Source: Acidimicrobiaceae bacterium (GTDB lineage: Bacteria; Actinomycetota; Acidimicrobiia; Acidimicrobiales; Aldehydirespiratoraceae). From it: a stretch of DNA of 64,000 nt. The notes beneath the pieces are model-generated. The model was not told where the DNA came from, ran no database searches, and worked only from the letters and a program-made list of their open reading frames with translations. This document shows, one piece after another, positions 27,368 through 34,929 of this stretch. Position 1 is the first letter of the stretch; each line of letters begins with the position of its first letter. The DNA lies in contig JAPOUM010000041.1 in assembly GCA_026708645.1 (NCBI GenBank), positions 62,001 through 126,000 of the forward strand, written 5' to 3'. The translations under genes were made by a program, and so were the position numbers.

Positions 27368-28413
27368 GCAAGGCACAGTCGACCATATTCGAGAAGGCTC
27401 GAGCGCGAGGCGCGGGCGGTCAGGGAATAGCCCTGACCGATGATGTCCTTCGAGCGCTCGTCGCGCTCGTTGCCCGCGACTTGGGGCTACCGGCGGTCGC
27501 TGGGATCGATCCACTGGACGATCGAGAGTACTACGCCATGCCTCCTGCAGAACTCAAGGCTAATGGCGCTGTGTCTGGCCTGAGTGCGTACTGCTCACTC
27601 CTTCAAGTAGGACCAGTAGACACCGACACTTACTTTTCCTCACTGGCCGCTCTTCACCGCGCGCGGCTGAAATTCGCGAACATCATGCGATTCCAAGAAA
27701 CCCCGTCACTTGAGCAAGTCGGGCCCAGAGGACTGCTGCAATATGGAGAGTTAAGCCCAGAAGCGCTCGGCTCACTTCTTATCGTTCGAAAATGGCTCTA
27801 CGACATCGATAATCGATCAGCTCAAGAAACGGGCTACCTAGTCGAGCCGATCATCGCGGGCGCTGTTGGCGGCATGCACATGCCAGCGAAATCAAGCCCG
27901 ATCAAGAGGGAGGGGGTGGGATCAGGCCGACAGGTTGATTGCCTGAAGGGCAACAACGCATACGAAATCAAGATGCGAGTCACAATCGCTGCTTCAGGAC
28001 AGGGCCGATGGGGAGAAGAACTGTCCTTTCCTGCGGACTGCGCGGCAAGCGGCTACACGCCCGTTCTGGTCGTATTTGATGGGACGGCCAATCCCAAGCT
28101 GTCGAAACTCTGCAATGCGTTCCAGCAACACGGCGGGCAGGCTCACATCGGCGAAGACGCGTGGAGGCACCTCCAATCGGAATCTGGGCCCACAATGGGC
28201 GCCTTCATCAAGAAGTACATCCAGGCGCCTCTCGATGACCTGCTCGTCAAGACACCGACGGAACTGCCGGCATTCCATCTCCAGCTGCAGCGGAGCAGCA
28301 TCAAGATCCGCGTGGGCGCAGAGGAGGTGCGCTTCGATCGAACCGAAGCTGCGCCGCCGACAGCTGATGCGATGCCCGACGACGCCGATACAGCGCTGCC
28401 CGGACCGGACTAG
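27358..28413 (+). CDS. Type II restriction endonuclease (tentatively ApaLI-like)
   Basis: 351 aa from GTG 27358, which overlaps the methyltransferase end. The centre has TGYLVEPIIAGAVGG, then GSGRQVDCLKGNNAYEIKMR, which looks like a PD-(D/E)xK core (Asp, then Glu-x-Lys). It continues VTIAASGQGRWGEELSFPAD and GYTPVLVVFDG. The position after an m5C methylase and the motif support an endonuclease. The central block reminds me of the ApaLI family, whose prototype cuts GTGCAC, but I could not run a comparison. The Pro/Asp-rich tail ends ADTALPGPD. Confidence 0.75.
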   Translation: MELSKAQSTIFEKARARGAGGQGIALTDDVLRALVALVARDLGLPAVAGIDPLDDREYYAMPPAELKANGAVSGLSAYCSLLQVGPVDTDTYFSSLAALHRARLKFANIMRFQETPSLEQVGPRGLLQYGELSPEALGSLLIVRKWLYDIDNRSAQETGYLVEPIIAGAVGGMHMPAKSSPIKREGVGSGRQVDCLKGNNAYEIKMRVTIAASGQGRWGEELSFPADCAASGYTPVLVVFDGTANPKLSKLCNAFQQHGGQAHIGEDAWRHLQSESGPTMGAFIKKYIQAPLDDLLVKTPTELPAFHLQLQRSSIKIRVGAEEVRFDRTEAAPPTADAMPDDADTALPGPD

Positions 28414-28556
28414 GAGATCCGCAGCTAGCTTCGGCCATCGGGTTGCTCAGCGCTGCTACCGCCATGAGTCCACCGCCTCTCAGTCAAGAAAAGCCTGAAC
28501 GGGCGCAGCGGAGATCGACGAGCCGGGGCATCTCCCGCGGGGTGCCGGACACTCGC
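28414..28556. other. Intergenic gap after the R-M island
   Basis: The spacer returns to high GC toward the SpoIID gene. No gene or clear hairpin seen. Confidence 0.4.
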
Positions 28557-28562
28557 TAGCCT
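28557..28562 (+). promoter_or_regulatory. -10 element (TAGCCT) for the SpoIID-SLH operon
   Basis: TAGCCT with a ~30-nt leader containing AAGAAAAGG before ATG 28598, so this transcript would have a conventional leader. Confidence 0.4.
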
Positions 28563-28597
28563 GACTCCCGGCGGGCGCCGGAAGAAAAGGGTGGTTG

Positions 28598-30577
28598 ATG
28601 CCGTCCCATTCCACACGTTTGCTGTCAGCCCTGCTTGCAGTCTCAGCGGTCCTCGCCGCTGTGGTCGCTCCTGTGGCTGCAGCACATCCTCACGGGCCTT
28701 CCGCCGACGACTACACCTTCATCGGCGGGGGCTGGGGCCACGGCACGGGCATGAGCCAATACGGCGCCTGGGGACGAGCCGAAGCAGGCCTCACCTATCA
28801 GGAGATCCTGACCTTCTACTACGACGGCACCACCGTGCGCACCGACTCGAGCCTGGTGCCGGACAGTGTCGACGTGCTGATCGCCGTTCACAACACCACC
28901 GTCTTCAGGCCCTCGGGCCAGTTGAGCGTGGCGATGGACGGCAGATTTCTCGACACCACCGTCAACACGCTGACAGTGCGCCGCGGCACCGGCGGCTGGC
29001 ACATCAACTCCAGCAACATCGACTGGTGCCGCGGCTTCTGCAACGGCACCGTGCTCACAGTCAGCTTCAACGGCGGCGAACCCGTCCGGGTGTCCGACAC
29101 CAGCAACAGCACCAACCGCTACGCCCGCGGCCGGTTCCGGCTCACCCCGGCGGCCTCCAACGTGAGCAACTGCGGCAACGCCGGCGCCAACCAGTACTGC
29201 CTGGTGGTCGGCGGGCTGACCATGCAGCAGTACCTCTACGGGATCGACGAGGTGCCCCACTCGTGGCCCGCCGAAGCTCTGAAAGCTCAGGCTGTGGCAG
29301 CACGCAGCTACGCCGCCGCGGTGATGGCGGAACGACGCGGCTGGTCGTCGCCCTTCGACGTCTACGCATCCACCCGAGACCAGCAGTACAAGGCTTGGGA
29401 CTTCGAGAGCCAGGGCGGCCACGACATCTGGGCCGCCCAAGTGGACGCCACTGAGGACACCGTCGTCACCTACCAGCCCGACGACGGCAGCGCACCCAGA
29501 GTCGCGGTCGCCTATTACAGCGCCTCCAACGGCGGCTACACCGCCGCCAACGAGGAGCCCCGTCGGGACTCGGTCTCATACCTTCTCGCCAAGCCCGATC
29601 CCTACGACGCCGCACCGGACCAGACCGGCACGGCGCAGAACCCCTACAACTCCTGGGAGCGCACCTACACCACCGCCGAGATCAGCCGCTGGCTGGCGGA
29701 CTATCCCTTCGCCGACATGGACGTGGGCGAGATCCGCGAGATCCTGATCGAAGATCCGGGGCCGTCTGGCCGCATCGACGACGCGCTGGTCACGCTGATC
29801 GGCAGCGATGCGACACTCGAGGTCCGCGACGACAACGGCGACCCCTACGGCTACCGCTTCTACTACGCGCTGGTGCTCGGCTGCCGCAACACCCCCGACT
29901 GCAAGCCTCTGCGGTCCACCAAGATGGCGCTGCTCGACGCCCATACCGGCGACTCTCCGTCCAGCAGCTCGGTGTTCGCCGACGTCGCCGACGACGCTCC
30001 CTACGCTGACGCGGTCTACTGGATGCGCGACTCCGAGATCACCCGAGGCACCTCAGCCACCACCTTCTCGCCCGAGCGTCCGCTGACACGGGGACAGTTC
30101 GCAACGCTGCTGTGGCGCTTCGCAGGCGAGCCGTCGGCAAGCAACAGCAGCTCGAACGGCTTCGAGGACGTGCCCTCGGCGAGCCACCACGCCGACGCCG
30201 TGGACTGGATGGTGGATCTCGGCATCACGCAGGGATGCAGCACAGAGCCGAAGCGCTTCTGCCTCCACATGCCGCTCACCGCTTCGCATCTGGCGGCTTT
30301 CCTGTGGCGCTTCGCGGGGCGCTCCTACAGCAACCATGCGATCCCATACACCGACATTCACGTCAACGCCTTCTACTTGGAAGCCGCTAGATGGCTCACC
30401 GAGCACCGTCTGTGGGTGACCCCCGACTACCGTCCGCCCCCGGCCGAGAACGCCGTCTTCATGCCTGATGAGCAAGTCGACCGGGGCCGCGCCGCACTGC
30501 TGATATGGAACCTGGCCTCAGCGCCGGACGCGTTCGATGCAGACGTGCCTTTGCCGCCTCTGATGCGAGATTCGTGA
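28598..30577 (+). CDS. SpoIID/LytB-domain protein with C-terminal SLH repeats
   Basis: 659 aa. The signal peptide ends near VAPVAAAHPHG. IGGGWGHGTGMSQYGAWGRA is a typical SpoIID/LytB opening, and MQQYLYGIDEVPHSWPAEAL with KAQAVAARSYA (about 205-240) is the core. From about 457 there are three SLH-type repeats (VFADVADDAPYADAVYWM; FEDVPSASHHADAVDWM; YTDIHVNAFYLEAARWL) with TRGQFATLLWRFAG-like ends. SpoIID domains act on peptidoglycan or wall sugars, and SLH repeats bind cell-wall polymers, so it is probably wall-anchored. ATG 28598 follows AAGG; TTG 28595 is in frame. Its stop overlaps the next gene (GTGA). Confidence 0.9.
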   Translation: MPSHSTRLLSALLAVSAVLAAVVAPVAAAHPHGPSADDYTFIGGGWGHGTGMSQYGAWGRAEAGLTYQEILTFYYDGTTVRTDSSLVPDSVDVLIAVHNTTVFRPSGQLSVAMDGRFLDTTVNTLTVRRGTGGWHINSSNIDWCRGFCNGTVLTVSFNGGEPVRVSDTSNSTNRYARGRFRLTPAASNVSNCGNAGANQYCLVVGGLTMQQYLYGIDEVPHSWPAEALKAQAVAARSYAAAVMAERRGWSSPFDVYASTRDQQYKAWDFESQGGHDIWAAQVDATEDTVVTYQPDDGSAPRVAVAYYSASNGGYTAANEEPRRDSVSYLLAKPDPYDAAPDQTGTAQNPYNSWERTYTTAEISRWLADYPFADMDVGEIREILIEDPGPSGRIDDALVTLIGSDATLEVRDDNGDPYGYRFYYALVLGCRNTPDCKPLRSTKMALLDAHTGDSPSSSSVFADVADDAPYADAVYWMRDSEITRGTSATTFSPERPLTRGQFATLLWRFAGEPSASNSSSNGFEDVPSASHHADAVDWMVDLGITQGCSTEPKRFCLHMPLTASHLAAFLWRFAGRSYSNHAIPYTDIHVNAFYLEAARWLTEHRLWVTPDYRPPPAENAVFMPDEQVDRGRAALLIWNLASAPDAFDADVPLPPLMRDS

Positions 30578-31974
30578 GCCCCGGCAAACCCGCTCATCCG
30601 CAAGCCCCTGCTCCCCCAAATCGAGGCTTTCGTTTCCTGTATCTGATCGACGCGGCCACGCTCTTCGGGCTGATGGTCGTGATCACCGCGGCGCGTTTCG
30701 GAAGCGACTGGCCGACCTACCCGGTGTCGCATTATGCGGCAGGCTTCGCGGTGGCGACCCTGCTGCACGTGATCAGCTACTACTTCGGCGGGCTCTACGA
30801 GCACGAGCCGCGGCTCAGCCCGCCTCCGCTGCTGCCGAGAGCCACCGTGCTCACCTTTTTGGCGGTGGGATCGACGGCCACCGTGTCGTTCCTCAACGGG
30901 CGCTATCTGATGCCGCGAGGCAACCTGGTGATCCTGGCCGTGACCGCCAGCCTGCTGGTGTCGCTCAATCGCCGGCTGGCGCGGCAATGGAGGTCGCGAC
31001 GATTCGGGCATTGCCGTGTGCTGCTTCTGGGCAGCGCCGAGGATGCGGACTCGGCCCGGCGCCACCTGGCCGAATCCGAGCCCGCAGTGGAGATCGTCGG
31101 GCAGTTCGACCCGCCGGTCGAGCCCGCCGGGCTTGCCGCCGCAGCCGACCGGGGTGGAATCCCAGCGTCGGAATCCGGCGACCTGATCGCCGAAGTCGAA
31201 CGGACCGAAGCCACCGATCTGCTGTTGCTGTCGAGTCGGGCGTTGGACATGATCTATCCCCAACCCCTGACCATGCTGGAGGACCGCCGGGTGGGGGTCT
31301 ATCAGCGGATCGCTCCCGCCGACACGCTGCTCGGCCTGCAACGCTCACGCCAGATCGCCGGGATGCCTTTCGTGGCTCTGCGGACTCATGCTCTGCCGCT
31401 TTGCCGGTTGCGCTTCAAGCGCCTCTTGGATCTCGTGTATCTGCTGGTGCTGGCGCCTTTCGCAATCGTCCTGCTGGTCGCGATCGCGCTTTATGTGCGC
31501 CTGCTCAGCGGTCCCGGGGTCATCTACCGTCAACAGCGCGTGGGCATGCAGGGACGGCTTTTCGTGATGTGGAAGTTCCGGACCATGACCATCGACGCCG
31601 AGAAGGCGGGGCCCGAACTGGCTACGGCGGACGACCCCAGAATCGTGGCCGGGCTGGGGTGGCTGCGCCGCACCCGGCTCGACGAGTTGCCGCAGCTCTG
31701 GAATGTCCTGGTGGGAGAGATGTCTCTGGTGGGCCCCAGAGCCGAGAGGCCCGCGCTGGTGGCTGACTTGGAGAGGCAGATCGCCGGTTACGGGCGGCGC
31801 CACGACATTCCGCCGGGCATCACCGGGCTCGCTCAAACTCAGGGGCATTATCAGACCGACGCCGCCTACAAGCTGGGTCACGACTTGCAGTATGTGGTCA
31901 CCTGGTCGCCGCTGCTCGACTGGGAGATCATGGTGAAGAGCCTCGTGGTGATGGCGCGCCGCTCAGGCCGATGA
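30574..31974 (+). CDS. Polyprenyl glycosylphosphotransferase (WcaJ/WbaP type)
   Basis: 466 aa from GTG 30574. Four N-terminal TMs (about 20-140) are followed by a Rossmann-like middle domain (CRVLLLGSAEDADSARRHL). The C-terminal bacterial sugar transferase domain has LRFKRLLDLVYLLVLAPFAI, QQRVGMQGRLFVMWKFRTM, RRTRLDELPQLWNVLVGEMS and LVGPRAERP. It transfers a hexose-1-phosphate to undecaprenyl phosphate, the first step of polysaccharide assembly. It overlaps the SpoIID gene by 4 nt (GTGA) and the next glycosyltransferase by 4 nt (ATGA), so it is the middle of a three-gene operon. The longer frame (30505) lies inside the SpoIID gene. Confidence 0.93.
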   Translation: MSPGKPAHPQAPAPPNRGFRFLYLIDAATLFGLMVVITAARFGSDWPTYPVSHYAAGFAVATLLHVISYYFGGLYEHEPRLSPPPLLPRATVLTFLAVGSTATVSFLNGRYLMPRGNLVILAVTASLLVSLNRRLARQWRSRRFGHCRVLLLGSAEDADSARRHLAESEPAVEIVGQFDPPVEPAGLAAAADRGGIPASESGDLIAEVERTEATDLLLLSSRALDMIYPQPLTMLEDRRVGVYQRIAPADTLLGLQRSRQIAGMPFVALRTHALPLCRLRFKRLLDLVYLLVLAPFAIVLLVAIALYVRLLSGPGVIYRQQRVGMQGRLFVMWKFRTMTIDAEKAGPELATADDPRIVAGLGWLRRTRLDELPQLWNVLVGEMSLVGPRAERPALVADLERQIAGYGRRHDIPPGITGLAQTQGHYQTDAAYKLGHDLQYVVTWSPLLDWEIMVKSLVVMARRSGR

Positions 31975-33077
31975 GAAACGCCGGGCCGCCGGGGGGCGAC
32001 TCGTCGGACAGCGCTGAATCGCCGGGCGGTGACCTGTCGGGCGGTGACTCGTCGGGCAGTGACCTGTCGCGGGTTTCGGTGGTGGTGCCGGCACGGAACT
32101 GCGCCGAGCTTCTGCCGGGCTGCCTGGCCGCCATCGACCGCCAGACCTACCAGGGCCCCGTCGATGTGACGGTGGCGCTGGCGCCCAGCAGCGACGGAAC
32201 CGAGCAGGTCTTGGCCCGCTGCCGCACCCGACTGCGGATGCGGGTGGTCGACAACCCTGCCGGCATCGCCTCGGCGGGCCTCAACATCGCTTTCGCGGCG
32301 TCGCAGGGGCCGGTCGTGGCCCGCGTCGACGCGCAGGCGCGGCCCGCGCCCGATTACTTGGAGCGCGCCGTGGCAGCCCTGAGACGCACCGGCGCCGCCA
32401 ACGTGGGAGGCGTGCAGCGTCCGCTGCGCTCCGAGGGTCTGGCGGATGCGATAGCGGCGGCGATGAGCTCGCCTTTCGGGGCCGGTCCCGCCGCCTTCCG
32501 CAGCGGCAGGTCCTCCGGGCCGGTCGACACCGTCTATCTGGGAGTGTTCGACCGCGACGCTGTGGCTTCGGTCGGGGGCTTCGACGAGACGCTGCTGCGC
32601 AACCAGGACTACGAACTCAACATGCGGCTGCGCGAGCAGGGCCGAATCGTGTGGCTCGACGCCGGCCTGATAGTGGACTACGTGCCTCGCTCCGATTATG
32701 CGGGCTTGGCCGGACAGTACTTCTCTTACGGCGCCTGGAAACGCAACGTGCTGATCCGCAAACCGGCATCGCTGCGGCCCCGCCAGCTGGCTGCGCCTGC
32801 GCTGGTCGCGGCTCTGGCGGTGTCGGTGCTGCAAATCGGGCTGCGGCGACGACTGGGTTTGGCGGCGCCGCTGCTTTACGCCGGGGCTTGCGCTGCGGCC
32901 GCGGCACGGCTCGAAGACACCGGCGACGGTCGGCGACAGCGGACGCGGACGGCCGCGGCTTTCGCGGTGATGCATCTCAGCTGGGGTGCGGGTTTCTGGT
33001 TCGGGCGACCCTGGCGACGGCGGACGCGGCGGCGGCTTCGCCCGACAACCGGCGAGACGAACCCTCAGCGAGGCTGA
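31971..33077 (+). CDS. GT2 glycosyltransferase (ExoA/succinoglycan type)
   Basis: 368 aa. A Gly/Ser/Asp-rich N-terminal extension (residues 5-32) is encoded by an imperfect CGGGCGGTGACTCGTCG repeat. The GT2 fold follows: VSVVVPARNCAELLPGCL, ARVDAQARPAPDYLERA (DAQ in place of DxD) and FDETLLRNQDYELNMRLR (catalytic region). Two or three hydrophobic segments lie near the C-terminus (ALVAALAVSVLQIGL; AAPLLYAGACAAAA). This matches membrane-associated ExoA-like transferases that extend a lipid-linked glycan. ATG overlaps the preceding stop (ATGA). Confidence 0.88.
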   Translation: MRNAGPPGGDSSDSAESPGGDLSGGDSSGSDLSRVSVVVPARNCAELLPGCLAAIDRQTYQGPVDVTVALAPSSDGTEQVLARCRTRLRMRVVDNPAGIASAGLNIAFAASQGPVVARVDAQARPAPDYLERAVAALRRTGAANVGGVQRPLRSEGLADAIAAAMSSPFGAGPAAFRSGRSSGPVDTVYLGVFDRDAVASVGGFDETLLRNQDYELNMRLREQGRIVWLDAGLIVDYVPRSDYAGLAGQYFSYGAWKRNVLIRKPASLRPRQLAAPALVAALAVSVLQIGLRRRLGLAAPLLYAGACAAAAARLEDTGDGRRQRTRTAAAFAVMHLSWGAGFWFGRPWRRRTRRRLRPTTGETNPQRG

Positions 33078-33143
33078 CGGACACGACATCGGCGCGCCCT
33101 CGACAAGCGGGCGGCGAGCCGTCGGCGGTGAGCCGAGCCGCTC

Positions 33144-33893
33144 TCAGCCGGAGCCGGACCGCGGCACGGCAGCCAGATAGGCGGCCACCACCTCGCCGGG
33201 ATCGCCCAACGCTTTGAGCACGCCGCCTTCAAGCCAGGCGACCCGGTCGCAGTGCCTCTCGATCTCGCTCATCACATGAGTCCCGAGAACCACCGACCCG
33301 GCCGCTGCGGTGATCTCATCGATGCGCTGCGCGCTGCGGTGACGGAACTCTTCATCGCCGACTGCCAGAGCCTCGTCGATCAACAGGATCTCGGGGATCC
33401 GCGCAGTGGCGATGGAGAAGTGGAGTCGGGCTCGCATCCCTGACGAGTAGGTGCGCATGGGCCGGTCGATGGCGTCGCGCAGCCCCGAGAAGTCGATGAT
33501 CTCGTCGATGCGGCTCTCGATCTCGGCGTGGCTGAAGCCCAGAGCCAGTCCTCCGATCAGAATGTTGCGACGGCCCGACAAGGCCGGCCGCAGAGCCGAC
33601 GAGACCCCCAGCAGCGACGGCCGGCTGCGCCCGAGGATGCTGCCCGACTCCAGCGGCAGCAGCCCGGTCATGGCCGAGAGCAGGGTGGTCTTGCCTGCGC
33701 CGTTGGCGCCGATGAGACCCAGCGTCTCGGACTCGTGCAAGTCGAGGTTGACGCCGCGCACGGCGCGGACGGTGCGGTAACGGCGCCGTATCTGTCTCTG
33801 AGCGAAGATCTTCTTGAGCCCGGGCAGAGGGTCTTCGTAGACCCGGTAGTAGACGTGGGCGTCGCGCACCCGCACGGTGACGCTGCTATTCAC
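33144..33893 (-). CDS. ABC transporter ATP-binding protein, polysaccharide export (Wzt/TagH type)
   Basis: 249 aa from GTG 33893 (TTG 33926 is an alternative). Walker A is GLIGANGAGKTTLLS, the signature region is YSSGMRARLHFSIAT, and Walker B is EILLIDEALAVGDEEF, with an H-loop at VLGTHVMSEIERHC. The AVGDxxF wording is characteristic of O-antigen and teichoic-acid exporters. There is no C-terminal carbohydrate-binding extension. It lies downstream of the permease gene and joins it in an exporter that flips finished or lipid-linked glycans across the membrane. Confidence 0.92.
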   Translation of the reverse strand: MNSSVTVRVRDAHVYYRVYEDPLPGLKKIFAQRQIRRRYRTVRAVRGVNLDLHESETLGLIGANGAGKTTLLSAMTGLLPLESGSILGRSRPSLLGVSSALRPALSGRRNILIGGLALGFSHAEIESRIDEIIDFSGLRDAIDRPMRTYSSGMRARLHFSIATARIPEILLIDEALAVGDEEFRHRSAQRIDEITAAAGSVVLGTHVMSEIERHCDRVAWLEGGVLKALGDPGEVVAAYLAAVPRSGSG

Positions 33894-33963
33894 CGCTGCC
33901 GCCCGTCGCTGCCGCTCCCGCAGCAATCACTGCTTTCGCCGTCGATGTCGCACTCTGCTGCAT
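33886..33963 (-). CDS. 25-codon mini-ORF between exporter permease and ATPase
   Basis: ATG 33963 lies 9 nt after the permease stop. It encodes an Ala/Ser/Thr-rich 25-mer and ends in a TAG overlapping the ATPase GTG by 8 nt. A coupling role is possible; a chance ORF is equally possible. Confidence 0.25.
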   Translation of the reverse strand: MQQSATSTAKAVIAAGAAATGGSGE

Positions 33964-33972
33964 CCACCGATG

Positions 33973-34800
33973 TCAAGCTCCCAGCCGCTGCTCGGAACGC
34001 AGGAACACTCGGAAGCCGATCACAGGCAAGACAATGCTCCAGACCAGCAGTCCGGCGACCGTCCAAACGTCCACCGGCTCTCCCAGGAGGCACCAGCGGG
34101 CACAGCTGAGCACGTCGTAGACCGGATTCAAAGCGAAAGCGCGCCTCCAGCCGGGGCTGCTCACGAAAGCCTCGACGCTGAAGATCACTCCCGACGCGTA
34201 GAAGACCAGCCGGAAGAAATGCGGCAGCAGCTGTTGCAGATCCGCTATCAGCGCGCCGATCCGCGCCACCACCAGAGCGGCGCCGAGATTGAACATGAAT
34301 TGCGCTGCGAGCACCGCCGGCAGCACCAGCCAGCGCAACGTGGGGCGTTCGCCTGTGGCAAGAACAGAGATCAGCGCCAGCAGCAGAGCCGGCAAGAAAG
34401 CCGCTGTCTGGCCGTTGACGGCGGCGGCCGGCAGCAGAATACGCGGGAACTGCACCGAGCGGATCAGCCCCAGATTGCGGCTGATGCAGACGGCGGCGTC
34501 CTGCACCACGCGCTGGGTCAGATGGAACAGCACCACGCCGATGATCAGGAAACCCAGAAAGTTCTCGACGCCGCGGCTGGTGTCGATCACGACCCCGAAA
34601 ATCAGGAAATACACGCCCACCAGCAATGCCGGGTTGACGATGTGCCAGAACTGGCCCAACACAGTGCTCATGTTCTGCGCCCGAAGATCCTGGGCGGGCA
34701 CCAGCACGGCGAACTCTCGCCGGCGCCACGCCTCAGCCAGATACGCCGCCGCGGAGGGCGGGCGGGTCAGGTCGTGGAGATGCTGGTCTGAGCCGCTCAC
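33973..34800 (-). CDS. ABC transporter permease, polysaccharide export (Wzm/TagG type)
   Basis: 275 aa. After a soluble start (SAAAYLAEAWRRREFAVLV), ABC-2 permease features follow: FWHIVNPALLVGVYFLIFGV, IIGVVLFHLTQRVVQDAA, ISRNLGLIRSVQFPRILLP and the C-terminal NPVYDVLSCARWCLL. About six TMs. It is the membrane half of the exporter with the downstream ATPase. The frame extends to 34881, but GTG 34800 has TAGGCT 7 nt upstream and gives the family length. It is divergent from the ligase gene. Confidence 0.9.
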   Translation of the reverse strand: MSGSDQHLHDLTRPPSAAAYLAEAWRRREFAVLVPAQDLRAQNMSTVLGQFWHIVNPALLVGVYFLIFGVVIDTSRGVENFLGFLIIGVVLFHLTQRVVQDAAVCISRNLGLIRSVQFPRILLPAAAVNGQTAAFLPALLLALISVLATGERPTLRWLVLPAVLAAQFMFNLGAALVVARIGALIADLQQLLPHFFRLVFYASGVIFSVEAFVSSPGWRRAFALNPVYDVLSCARWCLLGEPVDVWTVAGLLVWSIVLPVIGFRVFLRSEQRLGA

Positions 34801-34807
34801 CGTATTG

Positions 34808-34813
34808 AGCCTA
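34808..34813 (-). promoter_or_regulatory. -10 element (TAGGCT), leaderless start of exporter permease
   Basis: Minus-strand TAGGCT, 7 nt before GTG 34800, next to a 15-bp tandem repeat. Confidence 0.5.
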
Positions 34814-34814
34814 T

Positions 34815-34844
34815 GATCATGTCCGCGAAGATCATGTTCGCGAC
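34815..34844. repeat. 15-bp tandem repeat in the divergent promoter region
   Basis: GATCATGTCCGCGAA (34815-34829) and GATCATGTTCGCGAC (34830-34844) match at 13 of 15 bases. They lie directly upstream of the permease -10 hexamer, at the usual place for an operator or activator site. Confidence 0.6.
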
Positions 34845-34911
34845 TCGCCCCGCCGTCACTGGCCTGCTCGCACCGGTGCACCGGCCCGCAGCCGGGCCTG
34901 AGGTCGCGCTC

Positions 34912-34929
34912 ATGGGCGTCCTGCGGTGA
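34912..34929 (+). CDS. Five-codon mini-ORF (MGVLR) before the ligase gene
   Basis: ATG 34912 preceded by GAGG; it reads MGVLR and its TGA overlaps the ligase GTG (GTGA). It could deliver ribosomes to the ligase start. Confidence 0.3.
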   Translation: MGVLR

